In this document: positions 42,524 to 49,984 of the stretch, in pieces
Layout of the letters: the number at the start of each line of letters is the position of its first letter
How positions within the stretch are numbered: position 1 is the first letter of the stretch
NCBI RefSeq assembly: GCF_000724545.1
Contig: NZ_JHBV01000022.1
Coordinates: 1-64,000, forward strand
Source of the DNA: Aureispira sp. CCB-QB1
GTDB lineage: Bacteria; Bacteroidota; Bacteroidia; Chitinophagales; Saprospiraceae
Direction: 5' to 3'
DNA length: 64,000 nucleotides
Position numbers and translations under genes: made by a program
The notes under the pieces: model-generated
The model's database searches: none
What the model was told of the DNA's origin: nothing
What the model saw: the letters and a program-made list of their open reading frames with translations, nothing else

Positions 42524-43621
42524 ATGAATCTGTTTTCTATTTTTAACGTATTACTACTCTCATTCTACACTTCTGCTCAATTATTTGCTTTTCAGACAAC
42601 GACAGAAAAATTATTAGCCAATCCCGACATTACTTGGGCTGGAGAAGTCTATGTTGATTATTTGCCCAATATTACTATTCAAGAACCTGTAGACGCACAA
42701 ATCAAAGAACTCTATGGAACATCGGAGTATAATGTTTTTGAAATTCTAAAAATACAAACTTCTCCCCTTGAAGACTGGCTACAACCTACCTCCCACTTAC
42801 TTTCAAATCATTTTCTGCAACTTACATCTAAGCATTTAAATGCATATGCTGATGCAAATTTAACTCAAAAATTAAGTCCTAAAGCTTACTCAAAAGCAGC
42901 AGCTTATCAAGTAGTTGATACTGTTTTGGCCTTTGATCCCGAAACATATGTAGAAATGGTCAAAATTGACACGAATGAGTTGCGTCCTCAAGAGGTACAA
43001 ACGTTCCGAGTAAAACAACTATTAACGTATAACGAAAGCCAAAATCAGCTACAAATTACTCCTATCGCTATTGCTCCTGTGGCAACAATTTATAATAAAA
43101 GCTCTCTTCGTAGAAACGTCCGCAAAGATGTTTTATTTTGGATGCCTGTAAAAGAAGCCTTTAAAGCATTAAACTTGGAAACAACAACGATTACTTGGGC
43201 AAAACGATTGAAAAAAGATGTTTCTTCCGAAACAATCAATACCATTAAAGGAACAGGTAGTATTGCTGATGTTTTTGATAAGATGGTCGCACATTATAAA
43301 ACACAACCTTCTTCAACTAAAATGTACGCCGCCAAAGAAAAACAACTAACTCTGCTTTCTCCTGATGCTGTCAAAAATTTTGGAGATGCTGTGGATACTG
43401 TTGTCACTTTTGATCCAAATACTTTTGAAGAGCGTATTGATGTTGTTCATCGAAATCTTCCCAAAAACTTCGCCACAAAAGTACGACTTATTCAAGATTG
43501 GTACTGGAATGCCCAAACACAGGAGATGCAAATTCGTACACTTGGTTTTGCCCCCATATCATCTCAAACTGATGCCAAAACTAAACATGCTCCCATGTAT
43601 TATATAAAAACAAAAGAATAA
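42524..43621 (+). CDS. GldN-like protein with two GldN domains, copy A
   Basis: 365 residues with a signal peptide (to ~Ala22). Two tandem GldN-type units are seen, of about 187 residues each. Each starts with I-T-W-A (36-39 and 223-226), matching the D-I-M-W-S start of GldN. Each then has a short helical part, a D-T-V-x-x-F-D-P-x-T-x-E block, R-V-K-Q-L-L-T-Y-N or R-L-I-Q-D-W-Y-W-N, and I-x-x-I-A-P or L-G-F-A-P before an aromatic end (L-F-W-M-P; M-Y-Y-I). Known GldN/PorN have one such unit and form the T9SS outer-membrane ring with GldK. No gldKLM genes are nearby. A T9SS accessory or assembly role is inferred, not shown. Confidence 0.6.
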   Translation: MNLFSIFNVLLLSFYTSAQLFAFQTTTEKLLANPDITWAGEVYVDYLPNITIQEPVDAQIKELYGTSEYNVFEILKIQTSPLEDWLQPTSHLLSNHFLQLTSKHLNAYADANLTQKLSPKAYSKAAAYQVVDTVLAFDPETYVEMVKIDTNELRPQEVQTFRVKQLLTYNESQNQLQITPIAIAPVATIYNKSSLRRNVRKDVLFWMPVKEAFKALNLETTTITWAKRLKKDVSSETINTIKGTGSIADVFDKMVAHYKTQPSSTKMYAAKEKQLTLLSPDAVKNFGDAVDTVVTFDPNTFEERIDVVHRNLPKNFATKVRLIQDWYWNAQTQEMQIRTLGFAPISSQTDAKTKHAPMYYIKTKE

Positions 43622-43679
43622 GTACTTTTTAGCAACTGTAACCGTCTAGAATCAACAGCAAAAAGTAGTCTATTATGTA

Positions 43680-43712
43680 AGGTCTCTTGTCTTAATACAA
43701 GAGACCTTTTTT
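43680..43712 (+). terminator. Terminator after GldN-like copy A
   Basis: Perfect 11-bp stem AGGTCTCTTGT (43680-43690) / ACAAGAGACCT (43697-43707) and a run of T. Copies A and B are therefore likely transcribed separately. Confidence 0.9.
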
Positions 43713-43737
43713 AGTCGTTCGTGTAACTAAATTTGAA

Positions 43738-43868
43738 TGGTGCGTTATGAGTACGAACGCTCTTTATTGCTCTTGGTAACAACCAAGTAGACTTTCGCTG
43801 ATAGTACTAAGAAACTATCCACGAACTAAACACCGCACAGTAGCAATACAGCTAACTACTACTAATAA
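43738..43868. repeat. Degenerate dispersed hairpin, family 1
   Basis: TGGTGCGTTATGAGTACGAA at the left and CACAGTAGCAATACAGCTAA, CTACTACTAATAA at the right are diverged parts of the family-1 core. It fills the space upstream of GldN-like copy B. Confidence 0.4.
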
Positions 43869-43905
43869 TAACCATTCATTTTAAAACACTTAATTATTCG
43901 CTGTT

Positions 43906-44994
43906 ATGAAAACCTATCTTAAATTTACTTTTGCCCTAGTACTAAGCACTTTTTACTGCTTCCCATCTTCCGCACTTCACCCTACCAATAATATACTAGA
44001 CAACTCAGATATCACATGGGCAGCAGAGGTATACACAGATTATACGCCCAACGTCAATTACTTTGCCTTAGGCAGAAAAAAGATGCAAAAACAATACGGC
44101 ATTTCTAGAAGCACCTTTAGTACATTAAAAATCCAGCAAGCCTCTAGTGATCACATCAACTTAGACGACCTTACCTTGGCTCGAAAAATACTAAATATGT
44201 CAAACAATTCTAGTTCTTTGTTTAAAGATGCCTCTTTAAGTACTCCTTTGAGTTATGCTGATTATCTCAAAATCACCCAAGAAACAACCTACGATACCAC
44301 CTTTGTATCTCAGCCCGAAGGAACAAAAACAATGCAAATTATTGCTAATAAGATCAACATTAATGAAATTCAACTATTTAGAGTAAAGCAAATTTTACAT
44401 TATAACGAAAAAACCAATGAACTAGGTCTCACTCCAATTGCTATTGCTCCCATTTTGAGTTCTTACGACAAAGAGGGCAAACTGATTGGTACAACTCCCC
44501 TATTTTGGATGTCTGTGCAGGCTATTGCAGAACAACTAGATTTAAACGCCGCTACAATCAATTGGGCAAAACGATTAACACGCTCTATAGATACCGATGA
44601 AGTGACGGTCATAAAAGGGAATCATAGTTTTGCAACTATATTAAACAAAATTCTATATCGTTATACTCAAACACCTAATACATCTAAGCTTTATCATACT
44701 TATGGAAAAATGACTCCTATGAGCCCGCAAGAAATAAAAAAACTCAATAGTGGCCTCGATACGCTAATTACTTTTGATCCCGTCACATTTGAAGAAAAGG
44801 TATCGGTTATTAACAATACTCCTACTCCTGAAACCATGCATACAATTCGCATTGTTCAAGATTGGATTTGGAATGAAGACACCCAAAACATCAGCATTCG
44901 ACTCGTTGCCTTTGCGCCTCTTTTAAAACGTTACGACAACCACAAAAACTTCCTACATTCTGGTCCCATGTTTTATAAAAAACCTAATGAATAA
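43906..44994 (+). CDS. GldN-like protein with two GldN domains, copy B
   Basis: 362 residues, paralogue of the preceding GldN-like gene. A signal peptide (...F-P-S-S-A) is followed by the same two-unit layout. I-T-W-A (36-39) opens unit 1 and I-N-W-A (218-221) opens unit 2. Unit 1 has F-R-V-K-Q-I-L-H-Y-N and P-I-A-I-A-P-I. Unit 2 has D-T-L-I-T-F-D-P-V-T-F-E-E-K, R-I-V-Q-D-W-I-W-N and L-V-A-F-A-P-L. The F-D-P-x-T block of unit 1 is replaced by V-S-Q-P-E-G-T, so unit 1 has drifted in this copy. The gene copies are diverged, so the duplication is not recent. Function as for copy A. Confidence 0.6.
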   Translation: MKTYLKFTFALVLSTFYCFPSSALHPTNNILDNSDITWAAEVYTDYTPNVNYFALGRKKMQKQYGISRSTFSTLKIQQASSDHINLDDLTLARKILNMSNNSSSLFKDASLSTPLSYADYLKITQETTYDTTFVSQPEGTKTMQIIANKININEIQLFRVKQILHYNEKTNELGLTPIAIAPILSSYDKEGKLIGTTPLFWMSVQAIAEQLDLNAATINWAKRLTRSIDTDEVTVIKGNHSFATILNKILYRYTQTPNTSKLYHTYGKMTPMSPQEIKKLNSGLDTLITFDPVTFEEKVSVINNTPTPETMHTIRIVQDWIWNEDTQNISIRLVAFAPLLKRYDNHKNFLHSGPMFYKKPNE

Positions 44995-45032
44995 ACAGTT
45001 GATAGATTTTTATTTTTAATAAAAAAAGCGTG

Positions 45033-45079
45033 AGAGTCATTCTGTTATTATTTTACAGAATGACTTTTTATTTTTTTTG
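45033..45079 (+). terminator. Terminator after GldN-like copy B
   Basis: Perfect 11-bp stem AGTCATTCTGT (45035-45045) / ACAGAATGACT (45055-45065) followed by TTTTATTTTTTTT. Confidence 0.92.
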
Positions 45080-45258
45080 AAAAAAAATATTCTTGAGAAG
45101 CAGCATTCAATTCACAAAGTTCGTTTTGTAGACAAAGATTCTTATATTTATATGTGGAGACTTAAAAATATTTTTTGAATTAAAACAGATAGTAATACGT
45201 TAAACATTCTACACTACCTAAAATATTATTTGAACTCCTAAGAATAAATTATCCAAAT

Positions 45259-45846
45259 ATGGCAATTGCTTTGAATATTTCAACGACAGAACATACCGCA
45301 AAAGACGTTCAGTCTAGCTCTAATGAAGCTAAACTGATTGCAGGTTGTTTAGCAGAAGAACGTTGGGCGCAAAAACAACTTTACGAACAACATTATGGAA
45401 AAATGATGGGAATTTGTTTGCGCTACTCTAATAACTCCGAAGATGCTAAAGACATTCTTAACGAAGGTTTTATTAAAGTTTTTCGTTATCTGCAACGCTA
45501 CAAAATCGGTACATCCTTAGAAGGTTGGATTCGAAGGATTATGATTAATACCTCGATTGATTTTTATAGAAAAGCAATTCGTCATAGAACAGAAGACATA
45601 GAATACGCATCCAATACAACAGCAACAGGTGAAGATGCTATTAGTAAATACTCTGCTAAAGAAATTCTTTCCGTTATTCAAACATTGCCTCCTTCTTATC
45701 GTGCTGTGTTTAACCTTTATGCCATAGAGGGTTATTCTCATCGTGAAGTAGCGAATCAATTGGGAATTTCTGAAAGTACTTCAAGGTCCAATTTGGTAAA
45801 AGCTCGCGCAAAATTGAAAGTTTTACTAACAGAACTTTACAAATAA
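45259..45846 (+). CDS. ECF-type RNA polymerase sigma factor
   Basis: 195 residues with regions 2 and 4 only. Region 2 is A-Q-K-Q-L-Y-E-Q-H-Y-G-K-M-M-G-I-C-L-R-Y, then D-I-L-N-E-G-F-I-K-V-F. Region 4 is L-P-P-S-Y-R-A-V-F-N-L-Y-A-I-E-G-Y-S-H-R-E-V-A, then G-I-S-E-S-T-S-R-S-N-L-V-K-A-R. This is the extracytoplasmic-function group. The gene is 12 bases before a probable membrane-spanning anti-sigma partner, so the two form an operon and the sigma factor is probably held inactive by it. Confidence 0.93.
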   Translation: MAIALNISTTEHTAKDVQSSSNEAKLIAGCLAEERWAQKQLYEQHYGKMMGICLRYSNNSEDAKDILNEGFIKVFRYLQRYKIGTSLEGWIRRIMINTSIDFYRKAIRHRTEDIEYASNTTATGEDAISKYSAKEILSVIQTLPPSYRAVFNLYAIEGYSHREVANQLGISESTSRSNLVKARAKLKVLLTELYK

Positions 45847-45858
45847 CAAAGATATAGA

Positions 45859-47418
45859 ATGAAAAATAAAGATTTTGATAACATAGACAAACTTGCTCAG
45901 GAAGCCTTCGAGAACTTCGAGGTAGAGTTTGACCCAATGGACTGGGCAGATCTACAAAACAAACTGCGTACAGAGTCATCTATAGACCAAGTTGCTAAGG
46001 ACGCATTAGAAGATTACGAGGTTCCTTTTGACAAAAACGATTGGATAAGGCTAGAGAAACAGCTGGATAAAGAACGAGATTTGCTACCACATATTTGGTG
46101 GCTAAAAAGTACAGAAGTTGGCGTTATGGCCTTGTTACTCTTTACCCTGTTCAATTTAAATTCAAACCAAACACCACATACTCATTCAAACCAAAACTAT
46201 GATCAAACAACTACACTAACTCCTTCTGCTGATTTGGATAACGCTACTACTAACAAAGACCAAAATAGTACGTTCCAAATGCCAGAAAAAGATGCATCAA
46301 CTCTATCTAACGATATTAATGCCCCACAGGCATTTCATGAGTCTGCCACTACCACGGTGGGGAAAGCATCTAGTGATAATTTTAGTGATAATAGTTCTAA
46401 TAACAATCCTAGTTTTGATACACCTTCATTGGCTGCCACAAAAACAAAAGAATCCAATCTATCTCGTGCAACCAATGTAGTTACTGATGACAATCAAACA
46501 TCTTCAGTTGTGACAACAGCATCTAACAGCAACGAGGTACCGAATCAGACCAACAACAACGGTTCTACTGGTGAAGATGGTACAGCTAATACGCTAAATG
46601 CAACAACTGATCATGATGTTACTAATAAATTAACAGGGATAGAAAATACGACTAAAAGAAATGAAACAGAAAAAGAAACTAATCGTAGTCGATTTTCTAT
46701 CCTACAAATTCCAACCCTTGATGTCAAGGATGGTATCAAAACAACAGATCCTATTTTTGAACTAAAGAAAGCAAAATTGGAGTTGCCATTCAAAGGTAAG
46801 AGCTATATCGGCGCTGTTGCTCGTATTGGTTCTAATTTTGCCACTAGCATGGGTGGAACGAGTGTTGGATATGGAGCTGGGTTAACATTTACGAATGAAC
46901 TTTCTCGTAAATTTGCTCTCAAAACAGGTGCTATGGTTGCTTATAATAAGTATGATGTCAATGAAGTATTATTAATCGACAACAAGCTTATTGATGGTCG
47001 TGTTTATGAAATTGATCAGTCCAAAACAAGTCACCTAGTTATTTTAGAAGTTCCAGTAGATATCCAGTATACTTTCTTCCAAAGTGAAAAATGGAAAATC
47101 TATGCGACAGCAGGTATCGTTGCGAATGTTATTAGTAGCAGAACTTATACAGGTTCTCAAACTTCAAACGCTAATGGCATTAGTTTAAAAGAAGATCTTA
47201 ATTCTAACAATTTTGATAGAGGTGCCTTTGAAGGTGGTTTAATAAATCAAAATGCCTTTTTATCTGTTGGAGGTGGCTTGGGCTTGGAGCGTCAATTAGG
47301 AGATAAAATTAGTTTGTACATTCTTCCGTCTTATCGACATGCTGTGACACCTTCTGGAGCAAACAAAGATTACATTAGTTCTTTTAGTGTTAATATCGGA
47401 ATAAAAACAGCTTTGTAA
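45859..47418 (+). CDS. Putative dual membrane-spanning anti-sigma factor with outer-membrane beta-barrel
   Basis: 519 residues with an unusual layout. Residues 10-36 and 43-69 are two copies, 33 apart, of a motif A-x-x-A-x-E-x-F/Y-E-V-x-F-D-x-x-D-W-x-x-L. One membrane helix follows (~85-101, G-V-M-A-L-L-L-F-T-L-F-N-L). About 200 residues are then rich in Asn, Thr, Ser and Gln with no predictable fold. From ~312 to the end a beta barrel (S-Y-I-G-A-V-A-R-I-G-S-N-F ... I-L-P-S-Y-R-H-A-V) resembles the outer-membrane barrel family of this phylum. There is no cleaved signal. The same order (cytoplasmic domain, one helix, long linker, barrel), encoded next to an ECF sigma factor, defines the Dma proteins of Bacteroides thetaiotaomicron. 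An anti-sigma role is inferred from this and from gene order. Confidence 0.75.
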   Translation: MKNKDFDNIDKLAQEAFENFEVEFDPMDWADLQNKLRTESSIDQVAKDALEDYEVPFDKNDWIRLEKQLDKERDLLPHIWWLKSTEVGVMALLLFTLFNLNSNQTPHTHSNQNYDQTTTLTPSADLDNATTNKDQNSTFQMPEKDASTLSNDINAPQAFHESATTTVGKASSDNFSDNSSNNNPSFDTPSLAATKTKESNLSRATNVVTDDNQTSSVVTTASNSNEVPNQTNNNGSTGEDGTANTLNATTDHDVTNKLTGIENTTKRNETEKETNRSRFSILQIPTLDVKDGIKTTDPIFELKKAKLELPFKGKSYIGAVARIGSNFATSMGGTSVGYGAGLTFTNELSRKFALKTGAMVAYNKYDVNEVLLIDNKLIDGRVYEIDQSKTSHLVILEVPVDIQYTFFQSEKWKIYATAGIVANVISSRTYTGSQTSNANGISLKEDLNSNNFDRGAFEGGLINQNAFLSVGGGLGLERQLGDKISLYILPSYRHAVTPSGANKDYISSFSVNIGIKTAL

Positions 47419-47561
47419 ACAAAGAAAATGATTTATAGCAGTTTATATATTAAGTTCAAAAAATTAACATTTTGATTTTGCGAACAACAATTTATTTTAA
47501 AAAGCAGTTAGTACCTTCACCATGTATTAACTGTTTTTTTTATCCTTAATTGAATAAACAT

Positions 47562-48209
47562 ATGCAAACACCGTCTATCAAACCTAATCAAAGCAAGCAA
47601 TATTTTGTTACAGGAATTGATACAGATGTTGGAAAAACGATCGTTTCTGCTGTTTTAGTTGAAGCATTACAAGCAGACTACTGGAAGCCCGTACAAGCAG
47701 GAGGATTAGATTTTACAGATACCAATGCTGTTCAAGAACTGGTAAGTAATCCTACGAGTCATTTTTTTGAAGAAGCATACCGTTTAAATACGCCTGCATC
47801 ACCACATTATGCAGCTGAAGTAGATCAACTCACAATTGACTTTCATTCTATTAAAATCCCTGATACAAAGCATAACTTGATTATAGAAGGAGCTGGAGGT
47901 TTATTTGTTCCTTTGAATGATGATTTTTTAATTATTGACCTTATCCAACGATTTAATGTGCCTGTTGTATTGGTTGCAAAATTTTACTTGGGTTCTATTA
48001 ATCATACCCTTAGTTCTATTGATGCGCTTCAAAAAAGAAACATCCCAATTGCTGGAATCATTTTTAATGGTCCTATTACTGAATCGTCAAAAAAATACAT
48101 TTTAAACTATACCAAAATACCTTGTTTGGGCTGTATTCCATGGCTCGATAATTTTTCTAAAAAAGAAGTTGTTAAATATGCAAAAACGGTAAGAAATTTG
48201 CTACTATAA
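47562..48209 (+). CDS. bioD: Dethiobiotin synthetase
   Basis: ATP-dependent carboxylation and ring closure of 7,8-diaminopelargonic acid in biotin synthesis. From the ATG at 47562 (a TTG at 47550 is also in frame) there are 215 residues. The P-loop V-T-G-I-D-T-D-V-G-K-T lies near the start, then Y-W-K-P-V-Q-A-G, E-G-A-G-G-L-F-V-P-L and I-F-N-G-P. Length is normal. No other bio gene is adjacent. The biotin carboxylase at 9018 uses the product. Confidence 0.93.
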   Translation: MQTPSIKPNQSKQYFVTGIDTDVGKTIVSAVLVEALQADYWKPVQAGGLDFTDTNAVQELVSNPTSHFFEEAYRLNTPASPHYAAEVDQLTIDFHSIKIPDTKHNLIIEGAGGLFVPLNDDFLIIDLIQRFNVPVVLVAKFYLGSINHTLSSIDALQKRNIPIAGIIFNGPITESSKKYILNYTKIPCLGCIPWLDNFSKKEVVKYAKTVRNLLL

Positions 48210-48443
48210 ATAGTAATCGTCCCACAACTAATCTAGTTAGTGTTTCATATACTAATTTCTTTCTTTTAAACAAAAAATGGGTAACAATTCTGTACTTTTC
48301 ACATTAATAGAGTGAATTGTATAGGCATTGTAATGTCTAATTTTTTTGCTTATTAAAATATTTATTTATGCGCAAAAAAATGAAACTTTTTCTCGTTTTA
48401 TCTCGTTTTAAAGTTTAGGGAGCATCACAAAACAAAAAGCTAA

Positions 48444-49319
48444 ATGAGACAGTTAAAAATCACACAAAAAATCACCAAAAGAGATAGCTTATCTCTAGAC
48501 AAATATCTTAATGAGATTGGTAAAATCAGCTTGATTGATTCTGAAGAAGAGGCTATCTTGGCAAAAAGAATTCGCCAAGGTGATCAGGAGGCATTGCACA
48601 AAATTACAAGAGCTAATTTGCGTTTTGTTATTTCTGTTGCCAAACAATACCAAAATCAAGGATTGCCATTAATCGACTTGATTAATGAAGGAAATGTTGG
48701 TTTGATTAAAGCTGCAAAACGCTTTGACGAAACCAAAGGATTTAAATTTATTTCTTATGCCGTTTGGTGGATTCGTCAATCTATTCTACAAGCTATTGTA
48801 GAGCAGGCTCGACTAGTTCGCTTACCTCTAAACAAAATTGGTAGCAACAATCGCATCAATGAAGCATATCATTCTTTCATGCAACAATTTGAAAGAGAAC
48901 CTAGCGTTGAAGAGTTAGCAGACTTAGTTGATTTATCTCCTAAGGAGGTACGTAATATTTTACGTATTAGTGGCAAACATGTGTCTGTAGATGCTCCTAT
49001 GACAAGTGAATCTGGAAGCGATGCGATGACCATGTTAGATACCTTAGCATACGATGGCTCTGGCGAAGAACCTGAAGGTGACTTAATGAACGAATCGCTA
49101 AAAGAAGAGGTCAAAAACGGCTTAGCTACCTTGTCTAAAAAAGAAGTGGATGTTATTTGTGCGTACTACGGCTTGAATGGTCAACAACCAATGACCCTAG
49201 AAGAAATTGGGTACCTTTGTGATTTAACCAGAGAGCGTGTTCGCCAAATTAAAGAAAGAGCAATTCGAAGATTAAGAAAGTCAACAAATAGGAATAACCT
49301 ACGATCTTACTTAGGTTAA
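48444..49319 (+). CDS. RpoD-type sigma-70 factor, copy 2
   Basis: 291 residues, paralogue of the primary sigma gene at 38453. It keeps the start M-R-Q-L-K-I-T, region 2 ([32 protein letters not shown]) and region 4 ([18 protein letters not shown]). It differs in region 3 and the linker (V-D-A-P-M-T-S-E-S-G-S-D), and region 2.4 has A-I-V-E-Q-A-R-L-V-R in place of [10 protein letters not shown]. It is monocistronic with a terminator. It could be an alternative group-2 factor for other growth phases. Which of the two is essential cannot be read. Confidence 0.9.
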   Translation: MRQLKITQKITKRDSLSLDKYLNEIGKISLIDSEEEAILAKRIRQGDQEALHKITRANLRFVISVAKQYQNQGLPLIDLINEGNVGLIKAAKRFDETKGFKFISYAVWWIRQSILQAIVEQARLVRLPLNKIGSNNRINEAYHSFMQQFEREPSVEELADLVDLSPKEVRNILRISGKHVSVDAPMTSESGSDAMTMLDTLAYDGSGEEPEGDLMNESLKEEVKNGLATLSKKEVDVICAYYGLNGQQPMTLEEIGYLCDLTRERVRQIKERAIRRLRKSTNRNNLRSYLG

Positions 49320-49354
49320 TCAAGATTAAATATAATATACTCTAATAGTTTTTT

Positions 49355-49388
49355 AAAGCCATCTCAAACGGAGATGGCTTCTTTATTT
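49355..49388. terminator. Bidirectional terminator
   Basis: Stem AAGCCATCTC (49356-49365 region) / GAGATGGCTT (49371-49380) between convergent genes, with T-rich DNA after each arm. Confidence 0.88.
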
Positions 49389-49394
49389 TAAATC

Positions 49395-49967
49395 CTAATG
49401 GGTTACATCAAAGTGTTTAAAAAACCTACTCTCTTCATATTGAGGACTTGCTTTTTGCTTAACTGCTTGTATTTCCAAGTGCCAAGGTTCATTTTCTAAT
49501 CCTCTTCCTGTATTGGTTAGGTCTTCCACCTGTGTAAAGCCAAAATCGATTAAGATATCTTTCATTAACTCAAAGTAGTACCCAAACTTATGCACATCGT
49601 ATTCATCTTGTTGCCAACCAAATAAACTACCCATTCCCCAAAATCGATCATTACTACCAGAAGTTTTGCTATAAAAAGAAGCATGGCTTCCTGATATGAT
49701 TTGCTGAAGGTGCCATAGTAAATTGGGACAAATAATATACACTACTCCTCCTGTCTTTAAAACACGATTCCATTCTGCTAATACTTTCAAAAATTCTTTT
49801 AACGTAAAATGCTCTACTACGTGCCTAGAATAAACTTCATCTACTGTTCCGCTTTCAAAAGGCAATTGATCTGCCGAACATACATAATCTACATTGGGTA
49901 AATCGCGAATATCACAAGTCAAATATCCTGCTCGTGGCTTTTTTCCGCAACCAATTTCTAATTTCAT
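49395..49967 (-). CDS. Class I SAM-dependent methyltransferase
   Basis: 190 residues of the Methyltransf_11 type. It begins directly with motif I (L-E-I-G-C-G-K-K-P-R), then L-P-F-E-S-G-T-V-D-E-V-Y-S-R-H-V-V-E-H and W-N-R-V-L-K-T-G-G-V-V-Y-I-I-C-P-N. Such short stand-alone enzymes often act on polysaccharides or small metabolites. The substrate is unknown. It starts 17 bases after the kelch T9SS gene, so both may share a transcript. Confidence 0.82.
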   Translation of the reverse strand: MKLEIGCGKKPRAGYLTCDIRDLPNVDYVCSADQLPFESGTVDEVYSRHVVEHFTLKEFLKVLAEWNRVLKTGGVVYIICPNLLWHLQQIISGSHASFYSKTSGSNDRFWGMGSLFGWQQDEYDVHKFGYYFELMKDILIDFGFTQVEDLTNTGRGLENEPWHLEIQAVKQKASPQYEESRFFKHFDVTH

Positions 49968-49984
49968 ATCTTTTTAGTTTGTGT

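Noticed and set aside
45710-45979. Minus-strand ORF of 89 codons across the ECF sigma/anti-sigma junction
   Set aside because: It is antisense to two well-supported genes.
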